A stretch of DNA of 64,000 bases from Tyto alba. Its lineage: Eukaryota > Chordata > Aves > Strigiformes > Tytonidae. The position numbers and the translations under genes were made by a program. Where the stretch lies: the NCBI RefSeq assembly GCF_018691265.1, contig NW_024881324.1:4281730-4345729 (forward strand), given 5' to 3'. The notes beneath the pieces are model-generated. The model saw nothing but the letters and a program-made list of their open reading frames with translations. It did not search any database and was not told the origin of the DNA. Shown piece by piece: positions 50,201 through 60,847 of the stretch. Every line of letters starts with the position of its first letter. Within the stretch, counting starts at the first letter, position 1.

Positions 50201-53200
50201 TTTGAAGTCAACAATTTTGTTTTGCTGTAGTATTCATTAGTCTACAAAGATTAACCTGAAGGATTTGGAGGTTCAGTTAGACAGAATATCCACCCTTCTA
50301 TTATTTATCCATTTTTTTTCTAATCATCAAAACTGGACTGGAGATCTGAATGGCACAGTCAATTTCACAATAGTTTCAGTGTTCCTATCCTATGAAATTT
50401 AGATATTATTGAAGTTGTAAAAATGAGAAACAGCTAATTGTTTTTGTGTTTTGAAGATACTTGCTAGAATTGACTAGCTTTGTTTCAAAGACTGGTCAAA
50501 ACCCAAATGTTTAGAAGTTGAGTTCAGACCAATTGAAACATGAAATAGCACACAGCTTCCTAACTGTAAACAAGAAATATTCTAGAGTATACGTACTAAA
50601 GTAGAAAGTACAAACTATCATGATGGGTCCTTAGAATAAAATTAGGTACTATTTTTAAGACTGGTTGTATGGTTTATGAGTGAGGGTGGCTTGGGAAAAT
50701 GGCTGTGACCTCTTATTTTTATTTTGGAATCTACAGTTCTGTGCACACTGAGAAGCCAAAGAGGTAGAGGGCACTCTACCCATCATCCTGACGGTCTGGC
50801 ATTTTTGCAACCTTCTGACTGCAGATAGTGAGAAAAGACTTGCATTCATACAAAAGGCAGGAAACTGGGCTGAGGGGGACTTGTGCCCTGCTCTAATAGG
50901 CTGCTCCATGTGGTCTATCAAGCCAATGCATGTATAACTTGGACTACATAAGCCTGAAAGCTCACCGCAACATTGGGTGCCACACTATTTATTCCTTCTG
51001 TGGGTCTTAGTTTGCTAAGTAATTTATAGTCCTCCTGAGCATTCTCAATGCCTTGAATACAATCTTAACACTTAACAGCTCTGCCTTAAGACACTGAATC
51101 TAATTAATTTAATTTCCCAAATGCCCAGCTGGCTAATAGTTGGTCTTTGTTTAACATACCACCTCATCTGTTGCATCCTAGATAAGTGCTTTGGTTGCTA
51201 TTTGGGTAAAAATTAAAAATTAATGATTTACAGTGTCCAAAAGATCAGGCTAGAAGAGATAAGGCTATCATCTGACTTAGAACTCTACAAAACTATGAAC
51301 TTTTTAAGGAACACCTTCCTTCCTTCCCTTCCCCATAGGGAAAAGCAATTGAATTAAAGCAGCTTAAAGAAAGAAACAAGAAATATTTTAAAAATTATCC
51401 AGAGCAATTCAATGAGAAAATACTTATCATGTAATTAATAGAAAGTTTTTTTGAGGGTAAGGGGGAAGTTAATATTACTTTCAAAGGTGACTAAAGTACA
51501 CTCCCAATACCATTACTGTTTATATTTATTTGTCACTGCTTTCTGTTTTGTACATCTTTTCATATAATGCTTCCTCCAAAATATCTGCAAGTCAATTAAT
51601 CCATGTCCTACTTAAATGTTTAACTACCTTGTTACCCACAATGGAAAATAAAAAGCCTTAATAATGACCTAAACAAACTATTAAAAACCCACACTGTTCT
51701 TAGGGAAAAAAAAAAATTCTCAGAGACAAACTATTCTTTTTTTTTAAGTTGGCTGTTAGTAACAGATTCAATTAATCCCTTATTAATGTTTACATTTAAA
51801 CTGCCTTAACTAATCTCACAAAATAACTGTGAACCTGTGTTTTCATTATCTTGAAGAGTTTGGTCAGAATGCTGCTGATATCATTCATCTTCTAAACTCT
51901 AATACTGTTTTTATTTACCTCTCAAATGTATCTTCATTTATGAGATATTAATTCAGCTAACCACATCTGTATATTGATGTCATACTTTATAACATCTTGT
52001 CTCAGAAACAGCAAAATGCAACTGAGTTATAAACAGCTTGTGCTAAAGAGAAGTGTTTTTCTAGCATCTTAATTTTCTGAATGCTTTTTTCTGTACGTCC
52101 CACTGCTGCATGCCAGCAGATGGGAATTTGGTTTTTACAGCTCTCACCCTGCACAGAACCCATTCAATAGTGCAAAAACCTCACTGTAATTCCAACAATG
52201 ACATGCTTACACTTTCGATGTGCCACATATGTAAGAGTCTGGTGTCACACTGTCCTTAGTTGTCTTTACACTTTTGCAAAGGGATCCAAACCTCTTGCAA
52301 ATATATGACAAACTTTTCTAGTAGACTTAATTATAATTTGTAAATCTAGTGTGATATTGAGCACAGTCACAAAAAATAGGAAAAAATATGACTACCAGAA
52401 ATAAAAATAAAGTATTAAATGAAAGAAAAAGAAACACTATGTTTCTGTGAAAAAAAAAAAAAAAAAAAAAAAAAAGAAAAGGCCTACAAACATTTTTTTT
52501 TTTTTGTCTGTTCAGCCATTTCTGTATCAAAATACATCATGGCTAGAGAGAAATAAATAAAATTGACAAAAAAAAATAATAATCACAAAATAACATCTGT
52601 ATTCTCAACAAGAAATGTGATTTAGTAGTAGATGACACAAAATGCCCAAATTTACAAAGTTGTTGCTGAACCTTGTATATTCTTCATACACTACATCATC
52701 TCCATCCTGAGCCACTTCATAGAGCCTGCAGGATATTTACTGAGAAAATCTGTATCTATATATTGTGAGATATTATTTTGTTATCAAAGATGGAGATAAA
52801 AAGCATGTCATAAAAAAACCCAAACATGCCAGACACAAGGACTATCTGCACTGTCTATCCCTATGCTGACTAATACACAAAATATATGACCAAACCAAAA
52901 AACACTCATATTATTTCCCTCTTCTACCTTAATTTTCAAACCGATTTTGTTGTCCACAACCTTCTGGTACACTGGCACATCACTGAGGCCTTTGCATGTC
53001 ATTTTTTTAGTCCATCATGCTCACATATACAATATCAGAACTGAACGTTCTTCAAAGTTTGCTGAAATTGTTTACCACAGCCCCTTTTCTTTACCACTAG
53101 ATACTGATCTTGCCTCATCACTAGATCTTATTGTCTTTCTGCCTGTTAATACAAGCCTATTTGAACCTCATTCACCTTGTATACAAAGATATGCTTGTGT

Positions 53201-53205
53201 AGGAA
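47278..53205. other. Unique AT-rich DNA, no gene found
   Basis: No supported gene or repeat family. The minus-strand frame at 50655-50921 (88 codons) lies in slightly less AT-rich DNA but has no motif. An A26/T13 homopolymer pair sits at 52450-52505. Confidence 0.6.
52450..52505. repeat. A26 and T13 homopolymer pair
   Basis: A26 at 52450-52475 is followed by 17 bases (GAAAAGGCCTACAAACA) and then T13 at 52493-52505. The two runs are complementary and could fold back. The 67-codon Phe-rich minus-strand frame across it is an artefact. Confidence 0.9.
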
Positions 53206-53335
53206 AGAAAAAAGTGGGTCCAAAAGCTGGATATGATATTCCAGATGTGGGTCTAATGATTGGTGAGTTAAGAGCAATAATCACTTCTTTTGATGTACAC
53301 AGGATGTTAATGTTGATAAAATGTAGGAAGTTGTT
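53206..53335 (-). mobile_element. Probable ancient CR1 (CR1/L3-type) fragment
   Basis: AAGTGGGTCCAAAAGCTGGA, then ATTCCAGATGTGGGTCTAAT, TTGGTGAGT and AATCACTTC follow the order of the reverse-complemented CR1 ORF2 C-terminal region seen at about 33776-33845 (GAGGGGCCCAAAACTGAACA, GTTCAAGGTGCAG, CCTCACCAGTGCTGAGTA). Divergence is high, so I infer an old insertion. The 139-codon plus-strand frame spanning this (52947-53366) runs antisense to it and I do not consider it a gene. Boundaries are approximate. Confidence 0.5.
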
Positions 53336-54233
53336 TCTCTTCATTGTGGCCAAAATGCACAGCTGACTTGGTTTGGCCTACTGTAAATGGAAATACAATT
53401 ATCACATTCATTTATTACATCTAAAACATCACCACTGAATGCTGTTAAATTGCTGATGGATTAAGTGCATATATTATTACATTGTTATTCTCATCTGATT
53501 TCAATCTTAGTCATTTTACCTGATATATTATGAAGAAAAATAAATTTGGTGCACAAAACAATCAATACACAGCTAAAATATTGATATATTCTTAAATATT
53601 GGCCAACAAAATTTCTAGAAAGTAGGTTTTGCCAAGCAAATCTGATTTCATATCTGATGGAATTACAGATTCATGTGATAAAACTGAAGAAAGTGGATGT
53701 GACGTGGATTTTATAAAGATCTTTGACTTATTGCCACATAGTATTTGGATAAAGAATTATCACCACAGAAACAATTAAGCAAATAATAATCAATATCTCA
53801 AATAGTTGAATAAATCTCAACAGAACCCCAAAATTAGGCAGCAAAGCAAAATGGAGAGAAAATGTAGTGTTTTTAGGGGGACTGCTGGTGTAGAAAGTAC
53901 AAGTCAACAGTTTTATCCAGGGGTCACAGTATGAATATATAGTCCTGCTGGTAAAAGTTTTAGACAACATACAGAGTAAATCAGCAACTTGACGAATCAG
54001 ACTGTCTAAAAAATGTATTTTAGGGCAGCTAAATGGGAGATCTTAAAAAAAAGAACATATTTCCAACTCTATCTAAAGTTTTCTTGGTAGTCAAAAATAA
54101 GAAATCCCATATTTAATCCTCTCTTTGGGAGTGCAGGACATTTTCAAATTTCTAAAGAAGCATCTTGTCTACATCTAAAGATGGAATGCTCCGTAGACCA
54201 TTCAGGAAGCATTTTCCCTTGGTCTTTAATATG
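53336..54233. other. Unique AT-rich DNA, nothing recognised
   Basis: No gene or repeat family seen. Confidence 0.6.
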
Positions 54234-55003
54234 AATAAGACTGATGTCAAAGTGCAAGGTCCTGCGTCTGGGTTGGGGCAACCCCTGTTATCAATACAGG
54301 CTGGGCGAGGAGTGGATTGAGGCAGCCCTGTTGGGAAGGACTTTGGGTTACTGGTGGATGAAAAGCTGGACATGAACCAGCTCAAAGACCAGAAAGCCAA
54401 CGGTGTCCAGGGCTGCATCATGAGAAGTGTGGGCAACAGGTCAAAGGAGGGAATTTTTCCCTTCTACTCCGCTCTGGGGAGACCCCCCTGCAGTGCTGGG
54501 GCCAGCTCGGGGGCCCCCAACAGCAGAAGGACACGGAGCTGCTCGAGCGGGGCCAGAGGAGGCCACGAAGATGCTCGGGGGGGCTGGAGTAGCTCCCCTG
54601 GGAGGCCAGGCTGAGATTGCTGGGGGGGTTCAGCCTGGAGAAAAGAAGTCTCTGGGGAGAACTTATTGCAGCCTTTCATTATATAAAGGAAGTTTATATG
54701 ATAGATGGGGTCAACTTTTTAGTAGGGCCTGTTGCACTAGGACAAAGGGGAATGGTTTTAGCTGAAAGAGATTTAGACTACATGTAAAGAAGACATTTTT
54801 TACAATGAAGATGGTTAAACACTGGAACAGGTTGCCCAAAGATGTGGTAGATGCCCCCCTCCCTGTAAAGATTCAAGTCAGGGTCAGACGGGGCTCTGAG
54901 GAACTGGATCTTGTTGAAGATGTCCCTGCTTACTTCAGGGGGTGGTTGGACTAAATGATCTTTAAAAGTTCCTTCCAACCCCAACCATTCTACGATTCTA
55001 TGA
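54234..55003 (+). mobile_element. CR1 LINE 3' end, ~770 bp, with canonical terminus
   Basis: It begins in the last part of ORF2 (GTGCAAGGTCCTGCGTCTGG) and continues through a stretch that reads LLVDEKLDM in one frame near 54345, then TACTCCGCTCTGGGGAGACC, GAGGAGGCCACGAAGATGCT, TTCAGCCTGGAGAAAAGAAG, CACTGGAACAGGTTGCCCA and GTGGTTGGACTAAATGATC. It ends ACCATTCTACGATTCTATGA at 54984-55003, the CR1 terminal repeat. Frame breaks and indels mean ORF2 is not functional; frames up to 112 codons are fragments. It is younger-looking than the 1-660 copy but more diverged than the 59225 copy. Confidence 0.95.
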
Positions 55004-55538
55004 ATGTTAACTTCACTATGTTTTTTTACATACAGAAATTAATTTTACAGATAGAAGGGAATAAACAAATTAATGTTTGTTTACTTTGATTGAGGCTTTT
55101 TCTTTTCCTCCTTACAACTGCAGAGATCCATACTACAAGGGAAGTTTATAAAATCAATTTTGCCAAAATCTGGCAGAACTTCTGTGTGAGTGAAAATACA
55201 ACAGGGAGTAGTCGTCATCAGTAGTTGAATGCAGATTAGAGGAAATAATCTCCTAAGTGTGAGATAGGAGTTATAAATCTGAATGTTATAACAAAGAGCA
55301 AATTACGTTGTTCAGCCATCCCAGAAATATTAGCACTGATGCTGGCAAACAGGAAGAGATGCTGACAAAAGCATTCCCCCAGATGATATAAATTTAGATA
55401 AGGCTGAGTTATTTCTGGAGAGTTCCCAAACACATTGCTTAGGCATATTGTGACTTGTCAAATGCATACCTTATTTCTTCTCTATCTTTCCATGGTATTC
55501 AACACAGCAGATGACTGAATTGGAATAAACTAGAGTTC
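55004..55538. other. Unique AT-rich DNA
   Basis: Nothing recognised between the CR1 terminus and the LTR stub. Confidence 0.6.
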
Positions 55539-55628
55539 ATTAAACTCTATCTCAACCTGTGAGTCTCCCTTTGCCCTTCCAATTCCCAGGTGGGGGTAGG
55601 GTGGACGAGCAGCTGCATGGTGTTTGCA
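55539..55628 (+). mobile_element. Truncated 3' stub of a family A LTR
   Basis: The stub has ATTAAACTCTATCTCAACCT, GTGAGTCTCCCTTTGCCC, TTCCAATTCCCAGGTGGGGG and GAGCAGCTGCATGG. These match the poly(A)-signal-to-U5 part of the family A LTRs (compare 46879-46975 and 62911-63003). The upstream U3, TATA and leader are absent, as is the CAAACCACGACA end. It is a deletion remnant or a partial insertion. Confidence 0.8.
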
Positions 55629-58600
55629 CTGCTTTATTTTAAACTGATTAATTTAGCTTAGAAAGCATAATCTATCTTTATACATTTATTATTTTAAGCC
55701 ACTTTTCAAAAGCTAGGCAACAGTTGAGGTATCAAGTTTTTCTAATACTTTCCCTAAAATGATTATCTATAATATACTATTATTACATATTTGTACAAAT
55801 CCAAGAAGGTGATTTTGTACAATATGGCAAAACAATGCTTTATGTAATAATGCTTATTGTGATGAAAGTTAATGAAATTAGATAGTTGCCATTATCATTT
55901 AGTCAAAATATATTAACTAGAAATATATTAACTAGGAATTAATAGATGAGTATGAAAGCATATGTGCTGGAATGACACTTCTTAGTGCAGACAGCACTTT
56001 AGCATCAAGCACCTATTTAGGAACATTCATAATATATAATATTCCAGAATTATTTCAACATTAAATTGTAAATAAGTGAAAAGAATAGAGAAAAATTTTA
56101 CTTCAGTAAGATTTTACTGTATGTGTTCACATTATTTAAATCCCAAATAATTTTATCACTAGGATGACTAAGCAATATTTTATATTTGAAGAGCTCTTTG
56201 GCCAATTGCACTGTATGTGCACTTTCTGCACATAGACATTAGTCAGGCAAAAACATAAAATGCGTATCTACGTGCTTTCAAAATAATGTGTGGGTATTGT
56301 TTTGTTTTATAATTGACTTGATTTTTAAAGTGTTGAGCCAAAACCAGCTCTCACAAAACCCAACCTTTCACAGATATCCAGATACATCTCTGGATGACCA
56401 ATACAAGACATGCCTTTAGAAAAAATCTAATCAAAGAACCCAGTGACCAACTCAAATAAAATTTGTTGTTCATATACTATATATCAAATAATTACTTGTG
56501 GAACTCAAGCAGCACACATCTATATTATAGAACCACATCTATATCAATAACTCTTCAGCCTTTCAATAAATGTGAATTAAATTACAAGGCCTTCCTTTAG
56601 TTTACTTCGGTAGTTCTGTGTTATCTCTGAATGTTTTAAAATATCAGCTTGATTAAAAAGATCAAATGAAGTTAATCTGTATAAAAATCAAAGCTTAAGC
56701 AATCAAAACTACCAAATGCAGCCATACCCTGATTAAAAAAAATATAATAAAATACACAAATATTTGACCTAAACCTCATCCAGGCTTATTGAATAACTAC
56801 AGCAAGCAAACAACAGACATCTCTTTAAACCTGGCAACACTCTAAATCATTAAAAAGTTCTGGTGAAAGTCATATTATTTTATTTCTGCACATTCCTCAA
56901 AAGACTGAGATCAACAGAAATATGCTTTTATTATACAATGCAAGGCAAGTCTTAAGAACCTAAAAATTATGTTCCATTCCATTAACAATATATGAATAAC
57001 AATTCATTCCAAAAAAATTCCTTATCTCAGAAAATGCAGTCTCAAGAAAAGACAGTCATTTTTTTTACATCAATGGGATGGGAAAAACACAATGGTAAAA
57101 TGAGTTTGCTAGGCTTTTCTGGCTTAAAGAGAGTGAGAAAATTTACAGTTTCACTGAAAGCTCTACAGTAGTTGTTAAAAAAAAAAAAAAAAAAGGAAAA
57201 TAATAAAAAAAAAGAATAACCACTCAGGCAAAAGCAGAGCCTATATACACAATCTTCCTTTAACCTGTCTCCCAGTCTTAGAGCTGTCACAGGATTTCTG
57301 GACAGGGATAAATCTCAGTCCCTAATTACAAGAAACAAGGTGATCTAGACCCATGATATATAAAAGACTACCTGCTTCTCTAAAATTAAGACCAATTATA
57401 CTCAGAACTGGTGATTCCCTAGACAGGGTGGCAGACTAATGGGGCAACTTTTCTAGTGCAGCTTTCTAATACAACTTCTCTTTTCTAGGGTGGGTAGCTG
57501 CATGAATGTACAAAGTGAAAGAACAAAGCCACCCAGTGTGTCTTTCACATCTCACAGGGAAGATATAGGTATTTTGAGTTACACACATCTTAAAAAACTG
57601 AACATGAAAAATGTTAATGGCAGACTCAAAACTGAATTATCTAAAGAGTCAGTTTTTAGAGCACAACTATATTCAAAGGAGAAAGAGTTAATCAATTTTG
57701 TTTATGGGCTGTTCTATGTACTCATTTGTGCCAGAGGCAGCAGTTCTTGCTATTGGTGTGGCCATACTGTCCCTTGCTATTCATGCTGGTGAAATTCATT
57801 CCAGCACACAGGCTCCCCACAAGGACACATACGCCATTTGTAAGACTATGTAAGACTTTAGTTTGTGGTTTAGAAGGACAAGAGAGAGCTTTTGTGGGCC
57901 CCATGCATGATGATGAATTTCATCCTAGATGGTAAACACATTTTTGAACAGAAAGCATCTGCATTTTATACTGAGCTAGTGACAGGGTTTCTGCTAACTG
58001 TTTGGAAATATATAACTGGCATTGGCAGGCAAGATATGGAAGACTGGGTATATTTGCAAAAGATAGAAGTAATTCCAAACGCAAGTAATAGCTGTTCCAC
58101 ATTATCAGCATCTAGCATTGGTAAATAGTTTCCTCCTCAACCTACAGATATTTAAATTATCCTCGAGCTAACAGAAAACTTCTCTGTATGAACAGTATAT
58201 CTATCAAGGAGGAAAAATATCCACAGTAAATCTGCACAGATCATAGGATTTTTCACTAATTACATTTTTGACAGATTAAAGATACCAAGTAAATGAACTA
58301 CACTGTATATTAGTTTGTTTAGTGCATTCTCAGAATCTAAGACAGAAAATTCATTACAAGATAATATTCTATGCTGCAAGATATCACAACTATGCAGGAA
58401 ATTACAAATGATACTGTAAAGTACAGACTCAGGTTATAAACTCCTGTCATAATATTTCCCCAAATTAATTTCCTGATGCCAAGACGGTGTTTTCTTTTAG
58501 CTATGATGAAAAGAAGAGTGGTTTAGAAATCAGAGATAACACAGTTTTTCAGTTCTTGTATGCATTCATGTTAGGAAATTAAAAACCATAATAGAACATT

Positions 58601-59224
58601 CAGCTTAGAGGAAGGCAAGATTAGCCCTATTGTAGCACCATAGTGTCAGTAGTAGGACAGTTGTCCTTTTGTGCTCCTCATATTTATAACTGTTAAATCA
58701 TAAAAGGCAATGTTAGCAGTAAATTCTTTGCCTTAAACAGTACAAATTTCCCCAAATTTCTGGCTTTTACTAGCTTTCAGTTGCACAGCATGAACTCAGG
58801 AACAATGTACCACCCGCTTACTAGGGGGACAGGCAGTTCTAATTGTGAGGCACATCATATTCCAGTTCTCATGTAAAACAATGTATTAGATTTTGTTGAG
58901 AATTTCCCATGTTATGGGAAATTGGAATATATGGGAAAAGGGAATATTTTACGGCTTCTTTCCAAAACAACTACAGAAAATATCTGAAACAGTTTGCATT
59001 TCAGCAGAAGTCTCAAAAAGAACTTAGTTCTGCAGAAAATATTTGATGCCAAGAATTTAACAAGGGTGAAAATGGAATTGGGCATTTATATGGAAGTCAG
59101 AATATACAAAGTTGTCATAAACCCAAATACTTTGCAGAAGATACTAATCTCTGAGGTGTAATTAAGCTTTAACTATTGGAAAAAAAATTAGACCCTGTTG
59201 AGAGCAAAAGTATCTTATATCACA
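55629..59224. other. Unique AT-rich DNA, no gene found
   Basis: No supported gene. It contains a perfect 15-bp tandem duplication (AAATATATTAACTAG at 55906-55920 and 55921-55935), an A18 run (57177-57194) and a short hairpin at 58901-58923. Frames of 60-100 codons cluster at 57.5-58.1 kb on both strands without motifs or splice logic that I could follow. Confidence 0.55.
58901..58923. repeat. Small perfect hairpin (10-bp stem, 3-nt loop)
   Basis: AATTTCCCAT and ATGGGAAATT are exact reverse complements separated by GTT. No T-run or other terminator context applies in this setting. Confidence 0.85.
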
Positions 59225-59672
59225 AGCGGGGCCAGAGGAGGCCACGAAGATGCTGGGGGGGCTGGAGCAGCTCCCCTGGGAGGCCGGGCTGAGAGAGTTG
59301 GGGGGGTTCAGCCTGGAGAAGAGAAGGCTCCGGGGAGACCTTCGAGCGGCCTCCCAGGGCTTAAAGGGGGGACAGGAGAGGGGGGAGGGACTCTGGATCA
59401 AGGGGTGGGGACAGGATCAGGGGTAACTGTTTTAAAGTGGCAGAGGGGAGATTTTGATTGGTTATAAGGCAGAAATTGTTCCCTATGCGGGGGGTGAGGC
59501 GCTGGCCCAGGGTGCCCAGAGCAGCTGTGGGTGCCCCCTCCCTGGAAGGGTTCAAGGCCAGGTTGGACGGGGCTGGGAGCACCCTGGGCTGGGGGAAGGG
59601 GGCCCTGCCCGGGGCAGGGGGGTGGAACTAGGTGACCTTGAAGGTCCCTTCCAGCTGAAACCATTCTATGAT
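59225..59672 (+). mobile_element. CR1 LINE 3' end, 448 bp, relatively young-looking
   Basis: It begins abruptly at AGCGGGGCCAGAGGAGGCC and contains GATGCTGGGGGGGCTGGAGC, TTCAGCCTGGAGAAGAGAAG, GCTCCGGGGAGACCTT, TGGCCCAGGGTGCCCAGAGC, CTCCCTGGAAGGGTTCAAGG, CCAGGTTGGACGGGGCTGGG and a terminal CATTCTATGAT. It is GC-rich and CpG-containing with few visible lesions compared with the copy at 54 kb, so I infer a younger insertion. It is heavily 5' truncated, as usual for CR1, and cannot encode ORF2. Antiparallel frames of 73-108 codons within it are incidental. Confidence 0.95.
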
Positions 59673-60202
59673 CTTCCTGCTGCAAGATTTTTTGCATCTT
59701 CTGGTTCTGTCTTCTGAGAGACACTTGTTCTGGACAGGTTTTGGTTTTAATCTGTGTGGCAGTTCATACATATCTAAGAAAATAGTCTACAAAATAGCTT
59801 CCATTACACTAAATGCTTCAGTGCTTTCAGTGGGAGCAAAACTAATCTCCAGTTCTTTTCCATGACATTTTTCAAAATAATTTATTTTATAATCTAAATT
59901 AATTATATTTCTTGGAAAAAATTTAAAGATATATAAGAAAAACATACAAAACGTTTTAATATTGTGACTCTGGAGATAAAATAATTCTGTCTTTCAGTAA
60001 CACATATTTTAAGACCATAATAATATGAATTTAAATTCTTAAAAAGTAACTAAGTTATCTCATATTGTTCATTCATACATTTGTTTTAAATCTGAAAACT
60101 CAGTAAAGCAAGTTCATATTTCAAACACAACAGAAGACAAATCCTGGCTTGTAAAACCCCTCCCTTATCACTTGCTCTATAACCCATCAAAGGAAAGCAA
60201 AC
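59673..60202. other. Unique AT-rich DNA
   Basis: Nothing recognised between the CR1 end and the LTR. Confidence 0.6.
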
Positions 60203-60514
60203 TGTCGTGGTTTGAGCCTGGTCAGCAACCAACCACGGCAGCTGGTCACCCTCCCTTCCCTCTCCCCACCTGGGGAACGGGGGAGGGAATTAGAGGCGTG
60301 AAGGGAGACTCCCAGGCTGAGATAAGAACAGTTTAATAATGGCAATAAAAAGAGAACAATGATGATGATAGGGAAAAAAAAAAAAAAAAAAAAAAAGAAA
60401 TATATAAACAGGCAATGCACAATGCAATTGCTCACCACCCGCTAACCAACACCCAGCCCGTTCCCAGCCAGCGACCCCGAAATACCAAGATCCTGCAATC
60501 GCAATCCCAGAAAT

Positions 60515-60550
<36 letters not shown>

Positions 60551-60847
60551 GAGCCCCTTTCCTCCCACCCCTCCTCTATACAGTGAGCATGACGTCCCAT
60601 GATATGGAATATTTCACTGGCCAGTTTGGGGCTGGTGCTGTGGCCGTGCTCCCTCCCTGCTCCCTGTGCCCTTGCGCACAGGCAGGACAGGGGGAGTCGG
60701 AAAGTCCTTGAAGTCTCAGCAGCAGCTGAAAACATCAGGGTGCTATCAGCATTCTTCTCATACCAAACCCAATGCTGAATCCAAAACACGGCACTATTCT
60801 AGTTACCAAAACAGAACATTGACTCTATTCCAGCCCAAACCAGGACA
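60203..60847 (-). mobile_element. Solo LTR, family A (ERVL-like), 645 bp, minus strand
   Basis: Read on the minus strand it starts TGTCCTGGTTTGGGCTGG and ends CTCAAACCACGACA. It is the closest relative of the 46358 copy: both have the ACTTTCC/ACTCTCCGACTCCCCC segment that is missing from the 24735 copy. The TATA-like element (minus-strand CACTGTATAGAGG) is near 60571-60583. The minus-strand ATTAAA complement lies at 60332-60337, followed by an A23 run (60374-60396 on the plus strand). A (GA)n tract is at 60515-60553. AAAC directly abuts both ends (60199-60202 and 60848-60851), but a fifth base does not match. No viral genes; solo. Confidence 0.93.
60515..60553 (-). repeat. (GA/CT)n microsatellite inside the LTR leader
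   Basis: About 39 bases of GA with one GGGA interruption, at the position of the long CT tract of the 46358 copy. Confidence 0.95.

Noticed and set aside
52947..53366. 139-codon plus-strand ORF
   Set aside because: It has no domain, and part of it is antisense to an ancient CR1-like fragment.
57490..58128. Cluster of 60-100-codon ORFs on both strands, considered as a retrocopy or pseudogene
   Set aside because: I could not recognise a parent protein, a poly(A) tail or flanking duplications, and both strands are equally open.
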